Assembly (NCBI GenBank): GCA_013203145.1
Contig: JABMOV010000111.1
Coordinates: 1-41,510 of the forward strand
Direction: 5' to 3'
Source: Fidelibacterota bacterium
GTDB taxonomy: Bacteria > Fidelibacterota > Marinisomatia > Marinisomatales > JABMOV01
DNA length: 41,510 nucleotides
The notes under the pieces were generated by a model, which saw nothing but the letters and a program-made list of their open reading frames with translations, did not search any database and was not told where the DNA came from. Made by a program: the position numbers and the translations under genes. Of this stretch, positions 19,102-26,992 are shown piece after piece. The stretch's first letter is position 1. Each line of letters starts with the position of its first letter.

Positions 19102-20102
19102 TGAAACGGTTGCTTTCGTTATTCCTGCTGATCATGTCCTGTTCTTGGGGACAAAATTTATTTCCCGTTTTAGGTGGACAGCGAGTTGGTACATCCATAT
19201 TTACTTTTCTGAAAATTGGCGTCAGCGCACGGGCTGCTGGAATGAGTGAAGCTGTTGTGGCCTTAAACCAAGATGCTTCTTCAATATTTTACAATCCCGG
19301 TAGCATTGCACAGTTTCAGCAGATGGAAATATCAGCTTCCAGGATACAATGGCCGGCTGACATTAACTACGATTTCCTCAGTTTTTCCCGCCAAATTTAT
19401 GGTCGTCATTACTTGGGAATGAGTGCTGGCATTTTACACATGGCACCGATGGAAGAAACGACGGAGTATTTGCCATCTGGAACCGGAAACTATTTTGTTT
19501 TCCAGGATCGTTTCGTTGGATTAACCTATGGTGCCCGAATGACAGATCGATTTAGCTTTGGGGTAACCGTAAAACATGTTCAGGAAAATCTGGCAGGTAA
19601 CAAGATGAATGCAATTCTGATTGATATGGGGACCTTTTATTGGACAGGTTTTCATTCCTTGCGTTTTTCAGCGGCTTTATCAAATTTTGGTTCCCAGGCA
19701 AAACCAGACGGTGTATTTACAAAACGGTACTTAGATCGTGCTACGGGAGATGAAACAATTAACGACAAAACAGAATTCACAGAATTTTCACCTCCTACAG
19801 TGTTTAGAGTTGGAACAGCCATGGATGTATTTGTGGATCGTTATCAAGTGTTGACGATGGCTTTACAATTAAATCATCCAGTGGATAATTCGGAATCAAT
19901 TGTATTGGGTACAGAATATACATTTATGAAAATCCTTTGTTTGCGAGCGGGATATAAATTTAACCGAGATGAAGAAACTTTTTCTCTTGGTATGGGGTTG
20001 TTTGTCCCTGTAGGATCGATGAAATTGCGAGTAGATTATGCCTACACTAATTTTATTTATCTTTCAGATCCGACTAGGTTGACATTAGGATTATCATTCT
20101 AA
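19101..20102 (+). CDS. PorV/PorQ family outer-membrane protein
   Basis: A 333-residue protein with signal peptide (MKRLLSLFLLIMSCSWGQ). The mature N-terminus has the PorV/PorQ signature almost in full: FLKIGVSARAAGMSEAVVA, then QDASSIFYNPGSIAQ. Strand-rich sequence follows (LTYGARMTDRFSFGVTVKHV, LSLGMG-type strands) and the C-terminus is RLTLGLSF with terminal Phe. PorV of the type IX system shuttles sorted cargo at the outer membrane, but most genomes of this group carry several PorV-like paralogues beside TonB receptors with no known role. It begins inside the receptor's stop codon (TAATG), which argues for a joint function. Confidence 0.88.
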   Translation: MKRLLSLFLLIMSCSWGQNLFPVLGGQRVGTSIFTFLKIGVSARAAGMSEAVVALNQDASSIFYNPGSIAQFQQMEISASRIQWPADINYDFLSFSRQIYGRHYLGMSAGILHMAPMEETTEYLPSGTGNYFVFQDRFVGLTYGARMTDRFSFGVTVKHVQENLAGNKMNAILIDMGTFYWTGFHSLRFSAALSNFGSQAKPDGVFTKRYLDRATGDETINDKTEFTEFSPPTVFRVGTAMDVFVDRYQVLTMALQLNHPVDNSESIVLGTEYTFMKILCLRAGYKFNRDEETFSLGMGLFVPVGSMKLRVDYAYTNFIYLSDPTRLTLGLSF

Positions 20103-21487
20103 TGTTTAGTATACATAAATCCACATTAATTCGATTGTTTTCTCTGTCGATAGGGTTATTAATTCTTTGTATAGCATGTATTGATAAATTGGTTTTACCA
20201 GAGGATTTGAATACATCCGGAAATTCTTCTGCGGGTGATACTACTTATCTGTTTATAAGTCCAATTTGGGATCAAACATATGGGCTTATTTCACCGGTAG
20301 AATTATCGATTAGTGCAGATGGTCATGTTTTTGTTGCTGATTCGGCAGCAAGCAGTATTTTTGTTTTCGAGCAAAGTGGTAACCGTCTAACAGAATTTGA
20401 TGCACTAACCGAATTACAGGATACTGGTGGCGTTGCATTGAATCCGATTGATGTTGATGTCGACCAGAAAATGAACGTATTATTCATCGATGGTAGTAAT
20501 CGAATATTTAGATGGAATCAATATTGGAATATGGTTGGTATCGATTCGTTTATAGTAGAGGGTGAGTTTCAAGAAAATAATTCTGGTAACTTGGTAGTAG
20601 CTTCATATGGATCACTATTGTGGCTTCAAATGGTCAATAATTCAAACTGGTCCATGGTAGATACCGTTTGGTCAAATGACCAAACCCTTATTGATTCTCT
20701 GTTGAACCCACATTTGTTTTATGATGATAATTTTGAAGTAAATCAGGCCCTTGATCCATATTTTATTACAGATACTTCACAGTTTACAGCTATTACTACG
20801 GTAGTAGATGAAAAAAACCACTTGTTTGTAACTGATAAAGTAACCAACCGTATAATCGAAATAAATTATGCTCATAATGCCTACTTACATCTTGGATCTG
20901 GTGAAAAATTATGGGCTCATCAAGGATTATTTAGACGTAAAGTGGTAGGAAATGGAACGGGTGCGGGGACGGTGAATAATCCCATTGGAATTGATATTGA
21001 CTATGAGGACAATATCTATTATTGCCAACAGGGCGAAGTTTTTTCGGTACACAAGATAAAACCAGATCCGGTATATGGAACCAGTAATTACATTTCAGCC
21101 TTTCAATTGTACCAACATGACATCATGGATATCGGGCGTTTTAACCGGCCACTTGATATTGCAGTTGATAATAATCAGATGATTTATGTTTCCAATACCG
21201 GTGAATCTGAAATTATGGTTTTTAATTCGAATGGAAGCTTTTTTAAAAAAGCAGGGATAGAAGAAATTCAAATAAATAAAGAAGACTGGGTTCCCGGAGA
21301 TTCAACATCAGTAATCATTGATTCCACAGACACAGAGTATATAATTGTGCAAAAGGGATTGTTATTGGATCCTGCTGGGATTGCAGTAGACGATCGAGGA
21401 GTTATTTATGTCTGTGATCCCCAAACTTCTAGTATAGTACGGTTTCGACTCTCAAATTCTTTGGATGAAGATTTACAACCAAACTAA
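20102..21487 (+). CDS. NHL-type beta-propeller lipoprotein
   Basis: A 461-residue protein. The leader ends in LCIAC (Cys 26), a good lipobox. The rest holds repeated propeller-blade motifs: VELSISADGHVFVADSAASSIFVF, NPIDVDVDQKMNVLFID, NPIGIDIDYEDNIYYCQQG, PLDIAVDNNQMIYVSNTGES and DPAGIAVDDRGVIYVCD. These fit NHL/6-bladed propellers, which bind proteins or glycans and are sometimes lyases. No catalytic set is evident. It starts within the previous stop codon (TAATG) as fourth gene of the receptor operon, so it is probably a surface or periplasmic partner of the receptor. Confidence 0.82.
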   Translation: MFSIHKSTLIRLFSLSIGLLILCIACIDKLVLPEDLNTSGNSSAGDTTYLFISPIWDQTYGLISPVELSISADGHVFVADSAASSIFVFEQSGNRLTEFDALTELQDTGGVALNPIDVDVDQKMNVLFIDGSNRIFRWNQYWNMVGIDSFIVEGEFQENNSGNLVVASYGSLLWLQMVNNSNWSMVDTVWSNDQTLIDSLLNPHLFYDDNFEVNQALDPYFITDTSQFTAITTVVDEKNHLFVTDKVTNRIIEINYAHNAYLHLGSGEKLWAHQGLFRRKVVGNGTGAGTVNNPIGIDIDYEDNIYYCQQGEVFSVHKIKPDPVYGTSNYISAFQLYQHDIMDIGRFNRPLDIAVDNNQMIYVSNTGESEIMVFNSNGSFFKKAGIEEIQINKEDWVPGDSTSVIIDSTDTEYIIVQKGLLLDPAGIAVDDRGVIYVCDPQTSSIVRFRLSNSLDEDLQPN

Positions 21488-21502
21488 GAGTAAGTAGGGC
21501 AT

Positions 21503-22459
21503 ATTAAATACACGAATTATTTAATATCTCTTTTCTGTTTTATTTCTCTATTCGCACAAGATAACCCGAAGTACATCCGTTATTTTTTATCTGAACGGGA
21601 CTATAACCAAAATCTTATACAGGAAAAACCTGCGGAGGGAATTCCATATCTAAAAGTGATATATAATGAAAAGAATAATCCCATTTCATTTTTACGAATT
21701 GATGCAAAAGGTGAAATTTGGGAGAAAAACATATTTTCGTACAATATCAAGGAAACCCTTGCATCAAAATTTATTTTTGATGATAGTGATAATCCACAAT
21801 ACTACTATATATATGGTGATCAAGAACCATGGGCAAGAGCGTATCGTGATTATGCATTTTCGGGTAATCTGAATCAATCATTTATTGGACAAACTACCCA
21901 ATTTCATTTTTCTGAGGATGGCACTCTCAAGTCCATTGAGTTTACAAATGTAAACAATCTACCTTACGGAAGGATCAATTTTGTATATGATCATCTGGGA
22001 TTGGTTCGTGAAGAAAAATGGCGAAGTCTTCCGTCGGCAAAACTGATTCGTCGGTATGTGTATAATATTGATTTACAGAATCAGTCGAAAAAACTTTGGG
22101 AATATGGTCAAGATGGTGAAGAGGTCAGCTATGTTGAATTGGAAATGGCATCCGAAGATAAACTGTATCCAAATCCTCTGCCACGAACAGGAAATTCACT
22201 GGATGAGATAGACGTGGTGTTAAATGAAATTATCCGAACGGGAATTATGCCACCCTTTCCGGCAAATATTCCACACATGGAATCAGATCAAATTTTGTTG
22301 CAAAATGGAGATTTAATGGATGTTGAAATCATTCAGGTAACATCGATAGAAGTAACATTTAAATTGGATAAAGATGAAGCACATTATACTATGCCATTAT
22401 CACGTATACGGGAAGTAAAAAACCGTTGGGGAGAAGTTCTATTTCCAAGCATAAAATAA
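21503..22459 (+). CDS. Secreted protein of unknown function, probable AUU start
   Basis: The frame is open from a stop at 21491-21493. The first conventional start (GTG 21656) would remove a clear signal peptide encoded upstream. Read from the ATT at 21503, the protein is 318 residues and begins like its neighbours: MKYTNYLISLFCFISLFAQ, with cleavage before DNPKY. No ATG, GTG or TTG lies between the upstream stop and this leader; AGGG sits close before the ATT. The body has YwqK/RHS-like phrases (YNEKNNPISFLRIDAKGEIW, EDGTLKSIEFTNVN, YDHLGLVREEKW) and a C-terminal segment (LLQNGDLMDVEIIQVTSIEVTF) seen in small envelope proteins. I do not recognise a family. It lies 15 bases after the propeller gene, probably in the same operon. 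A base error at an original ATG is the alternative. Confidence 0.6.
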   Translation: MKYTNYLISLFCFISLFAQDNPKYIRYFLSERDYNQNLIQEKPAEGIPYLKVIYNEKNNPISFLRIDAKGEIWEKNIFSYNIKETLASKFIFDDSDNPQYYYIYGDQEPWARAYRDYAFSGNLNQSFIGQTTQFHFSEDGTLKSIEFTNVNNLPYGRINFVYDHLGLVREEKWRSLPSAKLIRRYVYNIDLQNQSKKLWEYGQDGEEVSYVELEMASEDKLYPNPLPRTGNSLDEIDVVLNEIIRTGIMPPFPANIPHMESDQILLQNGDLMDVEIIQVTSIEVTFKLDKDEAHYTMPLSRIREVKNRWGEVLFPSIK

Positions 22460-22531
22460 ATTATTAGAGGCGTAGCATACTAGGTCTCTAAAGAGTTAAA
22501 TTGAAACAATAATTCAAAATCGGAATACAGG

Positions 22532-23299
22532 ATGAGAATCAAAATATTTTCAATATTATTAATAGGAACCGTATTATTAGGGCAGGAGAGTAGTTATCCT
22601 CCACCTACAACACTTATTACTGCACCGACTGCAGGGACATTAGTCAGAGGTAGTTTTTCTTTCGAGATGCGCATTCAGAACCATGGTGGTTTGGCGACAG
22701 CATTGGCAGCAGGGATAACCGATAGATTTCAGTTTGGTGTTTCATATGGCGCAAATAATTTTATTGGTGATGATAGTCTTCAATGGTATCCCCGCCCGGA
22801 AGCCAGTTTGAAATATCGAATCCTTGATGAAACAATGGCGATGCCCGGTATGTCATTAGGTATTAATACGCAGGGCTTTGGTCGATATCATTCGGAAAAA
22901 GACAAAAAACGATATGACACCAAAGCATATGGATTGTATGCAGCAGTAAGTAAAAATTGGAAATTTTTACTGGGTAATATTGGCATCCATGGTGGTATGA
23001 ATTATAATTTTACTGAAACAACTGATGGTGACGATGATCCAAATGTGTTTTTTGGGCTGGACATGGAAGTAAATCCTGAATTGTCGCTCTTGTTTGAGTA
23101 TAACAGCGCTTTTAACGAAAATGATAAAGATATACAATCAATGGCAATGAATGACAGTGGATATCTTAATGCTGCGGTACGATGGACATTTGTCCAACAT
23201 TTACATATCGAAGTGGACTTTAACAATTTATTGTTCAACGAAGAGAATGTTGATTATTTTAATCGCGAGATAAAACTCACGTACATCGAATATTTTTAA
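22532..23299 (+). CDS. Probable outer-membrane beta-barrel protein (YjbH-like)
   Basis: A 255-residue protein with signal peptide (MRIKIFSILLIGTVLLGQ). It starts the mature chain with PPTTLITAPTAGTLVRGSF and continues as amphipathic strands (FQFGVSYGANNFIG, ASLKYRIL, MSLGINTQGFGRY, LSLLFEYNSAF, AVRWTFVQHLHIEVDFNNLL), ending IKLTYIEYF with a terminal Phe. The SYGANNFIGD phrase recalls YjbH-like exopolysaccharide-associated barrels, but the match is by eye and weak. A 72-base gap separates it from the previous gene. Twelve bases separate it from the YtfJ-like gene, which has its own strong ribosome site. Confidence 0.6.
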   Translation: MRIKIFSILLIGTVLLGQESSYPPPTTLITAPTAGTLVRGSFSFEMRIQNHGGLATALAAGITDRFQFGVSYGANNFIGDDSLQWYPRPEASLKYRILDETMAMPGMSLGINTQGFGRYHSEKDKKRYDTKAYGLYAAVSKNWKFLLGNIGIHGGMNYNFTETTDGDDDPNVFFGLDMEVNPELSLLFEYNSAFNENDKDIQSMAMNDSGYLNAAVRWTFVQHLHIEVDFNNLLFNEENVDYFNREIKLTYIEYF

Positions 23300-23311
23300 C
23301 AAGGAGGTAAT

Positions 23312-23839
23312 ATGAACAAGGGACGTTGGTTTGGTTTTCTAATACTGATTGGTATGAGTGTTGTCTGTGCTCAAATAAAAGTAGGGGAAAAAGCACCTGA
23401 GTGGGCTTTCCCTAATGCCGATAATACAATGCATACTATGGATAATTGGGCAGGAAAAATTCTCCAGATAAACTATGTTGATCCAGATGAATCGGAGATG
23501 AATGAACCATTTAATGATGCCGTTAAGTATGCGATTGATAGCTTAAAGACAATCGAAAGAGAAACATTTAAAGGCTTTGGAATTGTTGATTGTGCTGCCA
23601 CCTGGAAGCCAGATTTTCTTATCAGAAAAATTGCTGGGGCAAAAGCTGAGAAATTTGAAACTACAATTCTTTTTGACTATGATGCAAAACTAAGAGATTC
23701 TTGGGATCTTAAAAAAGATTCATACAATATTGTCATAGTTGACAAAGATCGCATTGTGCGAGCTGTCGTAAAAGATAAAATACCTGAATCAGATTTTCAA
23801 AAATATATTCAGCTAATCATTGATCTTCAAAATAATTAG
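23312..23839 (+). CDS. YtfJ-like periplasmic thioredoxin-fold protein
   Basis: A 175-residue protein with a very strong ribosome site (AAGGAGGTAAT) and signal peptide (FGFLILIGMSVVCAQ). The mature part has the thioredoxin-fold layout of peroxiredoxin-like proteins (IKVGEKAPEW at the N-terminus, WAGKILQINYVDPDESEMNE, then VIVDKDRIVRAVVKDKI near the C-terminus), but no CxxC pair. The E. coli YtfJ family shows the same KVGExxP start and an EMN motif after the first strand, and also lacks redox cysteines. The single Cys (FGIVDCAATW) is not in a peroxiredoxin context. Function of the family is not established. Confidence 0.6.
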   Translation: MNKGRWFGFLILIGMSVVCAQIKVGEKAPEWAFPNADNTMHTMDNWAGKILQINYVDPDESEMNEPFNDAVKYAIDSLKTIERETFKGFGIVDCAATWKPDFLIRKIAGAKAEKFETTILFDYDAKLRDSWDLKKDSYNIVIVDKDRIVRAVVKDKIPESDFQKYIQLIIDLQNN

Positions 23840-23855
23840 CCTTTTCTGACCCTTC

Positions 23856-24395
23856 ATGTCAGATTTAATTGAGAAGCGTCAGAGTTCTACTAAAATATAT
23901 TCCGGCCGTTTGCTCCACGTTTTCAAAGATGACGTGGAGCTTCCGAACGGTCACGTCACTACTCGAGAATACATAAAACATCCCGGTGCCGCGGTAATGA
24001 TTCCTGTTCTGCCAGATGGGGATATTATGCTCATAAAGCAATTCCGTTATCCCATTGGGATGACTCACATCGAATTGCCAGCCGGAAAACTCGATCCAGG
24101 TGAATCGCATCTAGAAACAGCCAAACGTGAACTGGAAGAGGAAATAGGGTACAAATCCAACAAACTGACGGAGCTCACAGAAATCCATCCTTGCACTGGA
24201 TATAGTGATGAGAAGATGTGGATATATTTAGCAGAAGATTTGGAAAAAACACAATCCAATATGGATCATGATGAATTTATCGAACTGTTTCCAGTCTCAT
24301 TAGAGAAAGCAATTACTATGGTTTGGTCAGGTGAAATCTCCGATGTAAAAACAATTATTGGGTTGTTATGGGGAAACAGAATTCTGAGTTCCTAA
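23856..24395 (+). CDS. nudF: Nudix hydrolase, ADP-ribose pyrophosphatase type
   Basis: A 179-residue cytoplasmic enzyme. The Nudix box is complete at about residues 76-98: G-x5-E (GKLDPGE), then RELEEEIGY, giving the metal-binding REUXEEXGU core. The N-terminal region (VELPNGHVTTREYIKHPGAAVMIPVL) and IKQFRYPIG with a following ELPAGKLD are typical of the ADP-ribose pyrophosphatase (NudF) subfamily, which cleaves ADP-ribose to AMP and ribose 5-phosphate. Length is normal for the subfamily. It lies 16 bases after the YtfJ-like gene. The subfamily is fairly sure; exact substrate preference within nucleoside diphosphate sugars is not. Confidence 0.85.
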   Translation: MSDLIEKRQSSTKIYSGRLLHVFKDDVELPNGHVTTREYIKHPGAAVMIPVLPDGDIMLIKQFRYPIGMTHIELPAGKLDPGESHLETAKRELEEEIGYKSNKLTELTEIHPCTGYSDEKMWIYLAEDLEKTQSNMDHDEFIELFPVSLEKAITMVWSGEISDVKTIIGLLWGNRILSS

Positions 24396-24433
24396 GTTAT
24401 TATTTCTAATTTTATTCTATTGAATAACCCTTT

Positions 24434-25369
24434 ATGGATTCAACTTCACTGAAAGAGTTAATTAAAGCCAGCGCAATTAAGTTGGGTTTCCAAAAAGTTG
24501 GCTTCGCGTCAACCCAACTTCCTATACAAATTGCTTCATCAAATCTTTCAAAATGGTTTGCCGCTGGAAATCACGCTACAATGTACTGGATGGAAAAACG
24601 GCAGGAGGAACGCGGGGATATCCAGAAATATTTCCCTGAAGCTAAATCAGTTATTTCTCTGGCAATGAATTATTATCATGGCCAATCCTCAAATGTTATA
24701 AAAGGTGATTATAAGTTTAGTAATTATGCCTGGGGAGATGATTATCATGATATTATTAAGAAAAAACTGTATCTACTTGGTCAAGTAATACATGATCATT
24801 ATCCTGAAGCAAAAATAATAGCATGCAATGATACATCTCCCATCATGGAAAAGGTTTGGGCACAACGCGCTGGGTTAGGATGGCAGGGAAAACATACAAA
24901 CCTAATTACACGTGATTATGGCAGTTGGGTTTTTCTGGGAGAATTAATTACAGACATTGAAATTGATCCAGATTTACCATTTCATGATGATTTGTGTGGC
25001 TCATGTACGGCCTGTATAGATGCATGTCCGACTCAAGCATTAGAACCATATGATTTGGATGCACGAAAATGTATTTCATACTTAACCATCGAACATCGTG
25101 GCGAATTACCACTAGAACACAAACATAAACTCGATGGATGGATATTTGGATGTGATGCCTGTCAGGATGTATGTCCTTGGAATAAAAAATTTACTCAATC
25201 TTCAATTGAGCAAGCTTTCAAACCACGAACAGATATTGTAAATAAATCATTAGAGAATTGGTCGGAGCTCACAGAGGAAGAGTTTCGCATAACATTTAAA
25301 AATAGTCCCGTAAAACGTACCAAGTATGCCGGTTTATTGCGCAACATAGAAGCTAATATAAATAAGTAG
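24434..25369 (+). CDS. queG: Epoxyqueuosine reductase
   Basis: A 311-residue enzyme that reduces epoxyqueuosine to queuosine at tRNA position 34, using cobalamin and two [4Fe-4S] clusters. Family hallmarks are present: LGFQKVGFA near the start, MYWMEKRQEER, the DTSPIMEKVWAQRAGLGW block with the catalytic Asp, GKHTNLI, the first cluster set CGSCTACIDACP (from about residue 188) and the second CDACQDVCPWN. The length fits the short form without the C-terminal HEAT-like domain, common in the Bacteroidota side of the tree. Its need for cobalamin matches the B12-dependent MetH encoded downstream. Confidence 0.95.
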   Translation: MDSTSLKELIKASAIKLGFQKVGFASTQLPIQIASSNLSKWFAAGNHATMYWMEKRQEERGDIQKYFPEAKSVISLAMNYYHGQSSNVIKGDYKFSNYAWGDDYHDIIKKKLYLLGQVIHDHYPEAKIIACNDTSPIMEKVWAQRAGLGWQGKHTNLITRDYGSWVFLGELITDIEIDPDLPFHDDLCGSCTACIDACPTQALEPYDLDARKCISYLTIEHRGELPLEHKHKLDGWIFGCDACQDVCPWNKKFTQSSIEQAFKPRTDIVNKSLENWSELTEEEFRITFKNSPVKRTKYAGLLRNIEANINK

Positions 25370-25441
25370 AACACTTAATATATTTCTACGGAATTTCATT
25401 GCTTTTTCAGGTATATTTGAAAAAATGAGTTAGGAGATATT

Positions 25442-26104
25442 ATGCCAAAAGTAGGTATTGTGTTATCTGGTAGTGGATATTTAGATGGTGCAGAAATTCA
25501 AGAATCAGTTCTAACAATGTTAGCTCTTGATCGAGCGGGTGCAGAAATGATTTATATGGCTCCGGATATTGATCAACTTCATGTGGTAAATCATCAAACG
25601 GGTAAAGAAGTGGAGGGGGCTTCTCGGAATGTATTAGTGGAATCTGCACGGATCACACGAGGAAATGTACACGCTATTGGAACAATCAATTCTGATGACC
25701 TGGATGCTCTGATATTTCCTGGTGGTTTTGGCGTCGCTAAGAATCTCTGCGACTACGCCATGGTTGGTGCCGATTGCCAAGTTGATCCTGTAATAGAAAA
25801 TTTAGCAATAAAGATGCATAATGCTGGTAAACCGATTGGTGTTATGTGTATTGCTCCTGCCATGATGGCTAGAATCCTTGGAAATCAGGGGTTGAAATCC
25901 GATCTAACAATCGGATCGGATGAAGGTACAGCCAATGATATCAATACTATGGGTGGGAATCATATTACATGCTCAGTAAGGGAAATTGTCGTGGATAAGG
26001 AAAATAAAGTTGTTTCGACTCCAGCTTACATGGAAGCACAGTGCATTAGTGAGGCAGCCGATGGGATTGAGAAATTAGTTTCTGAGGTCTTAGCGTTGAT
26101 CTAG
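25442..26104 (+). CDS. elbB: ElbB-like glyoxalase (DJ-1/PfpI superfamily)
   Basis: A 220-residue class I glutamine-amidotransferase-like protein. It follows E. coli ElbB closely: VGIVLSGSGYLDGAEIQES at the start, NHQTGKEV, RNVLVESARITRG, DALIFPGGFGVAKNL, VMCIAPAMMARIL with the nucleophile-elbow Cys, and a late GNHITCSV block. ElbB has weak glyoxalase activity in vitro; its physiological role is unsettled (older names link it to isoprenoid synthesis). Ribosome site TTAGGAGATATT. Its TAG stop lies in the palindrome CTAG, which also encodes the stop of the convergent gene at 26101. Confidence 0.92.
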   Translation: MPKVGIVLSGSGYLDGAEIQESVLTMLALDRAGAEMIYMAPDIDQLHVVNHQTGKEVEGASRNVLVESARITRGNVHAIGTINSDDLDALIFPGGFGVAKNLCDYAMVGADCQVDPVIENLAIKMHNAGKPIGVMCIAPAMMARILGNQGLKSDLTIGSDEGTANDINTMGGNHITCSVREIVVDKENKVVSTPAYMEAQCISEAADGIEKLVSEVLALI

Positions 26105-26985
26105 TCTTTTACCGATATATCTATCGATCCTAATCCGACGCTCACATCAAGCTTTATAACGGGCAAACCCGGTCTCCAATTAGGCGAGATCCATTCGTCT
26201 TCATCTTCTTCAATCAACCCATAGACCGATACAGAAGATAAAAATGTATCATTCACATATACTTTAATATTTGCTCTTTCAGGAAGGATTAAATCCAAAT
26301 CACCAAGACCTACTTCAATATCAAAATTAGTGTCAACTAGTCTATCGCCTCTGAAATCAATATCTGCTGATCCTAACCCTATTTCTAAATCAATGGATCG
26401 CGCATGGATATTCCCTAGCCCCACAATATTTAAATCACCAAGACCACTTTCTAATTTAATACGTCTGCATTCAATCGGATTCATTGCATTGCTGACTATA
26501 TTAACATCACTTAATCCACACTCAAGGTCAAGGTCCGCGATACGCATGCCAGATAAATCTATTTCAGCAGAACCAAACCCAAACTCCAAGTCTAGTGTTA
26601 TGGGTATGGATACTGGCAGTGAAAAATCCATTATATTATTACTATTTCTAGAGAAAATCCTTAGGTCTTTAAACTCGTTGATAGGCATATGGTACGATGA
26701 ATCTTTTGAGTTAATATCAACACTCAATTCTGCAGTTTTACCACGCGAGTGCAAATCTACTATTGGCTCCATGAAGGATGGATCATATTGTATAACGCCA
26801 TCAATATCAAATCTGTTTTCACTGGGAGTTAAAATCAATTCACCAATTCCATAGTGGATTTGTGCTATTAATTCTGTGTGTCCTTTCGTAGAAAAATGAT
26901 AATGATCTCTAATAATTTGTCGTGTACTGTCTTTTGCCTGCATAAAGTTTAATGTGAGTAAGATGCCAAGAAGTAAATGCTTCAT
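26101..26985 (-). CDS. LiaF/toastrack-like envelope protein
   Basis: A 294-residue exported protein (signal peptide MKHLLLGILLTLNFMQA). After an N-terminal strand region it has several repeats built on G-[LF]-G/S-[DS]-[AVL]-[DEN]-[IL]: FGFGSAEIDLSG, GLSDVNIV, GLGDLNIVGLG, GLGSADIDFRG, GLGDLDLILPE and a final GLGSIDISV. This matches LiaF C-terminal/toastrack (DUF2154, DUF4097-related) domains of cell-envelope stress systems. The usual LiaF membrane domain is absent, so the protein is probably free in the periplasm or surface-bound. It is the last gene of the sigma-factor operon, 7 bases after the Omp85-like gene, and ends convergently on elbB. Confidence 0.72.
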   Translation of the reverse strand: MKHLLLGILLTLNFMQAKDSTRQIIRDHYHFSTKGHTELIAQIHYGIGELILTPSENRFDIDGVIQYDPSFMEPIVDLHSRGKTAELSVDINSKDSSYHMPINEFKDLRIFSRNSNNIMDFSLPVSIPITLDLEFGFGSAEIDLSGMRIADLDLECGLSDVNIVSNAMNPIECRRIKLESGLGDLNIVGLGNIHARSIDLEIGLGSADIDFRGDRLVDTNFDIEVGLGDLDLILPERANIKVYVNDTFLSSVSVYGLIEEDEDEWISPNWRPGLPVIKLDVSVGLGSIDISVKD

Positions 26986-26992
26986 TTTGTCC

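Noticed and set aside
21656..22459. Short version of the secreted protein starting at GTG 21656
   Set aside because: It would discard an in-frame signal peptide and about 50 residues of continuous open frame; the longer reading fits the pattern of neighbouring exported proteins.
22464..22490. TTAGAG and CTCTAA inverted repeat between the receptor operon and the barrel gene
   Set aside because: Short stem, 15-base loop and no T-run; not distinguishable from chance in AT-rich DNA.
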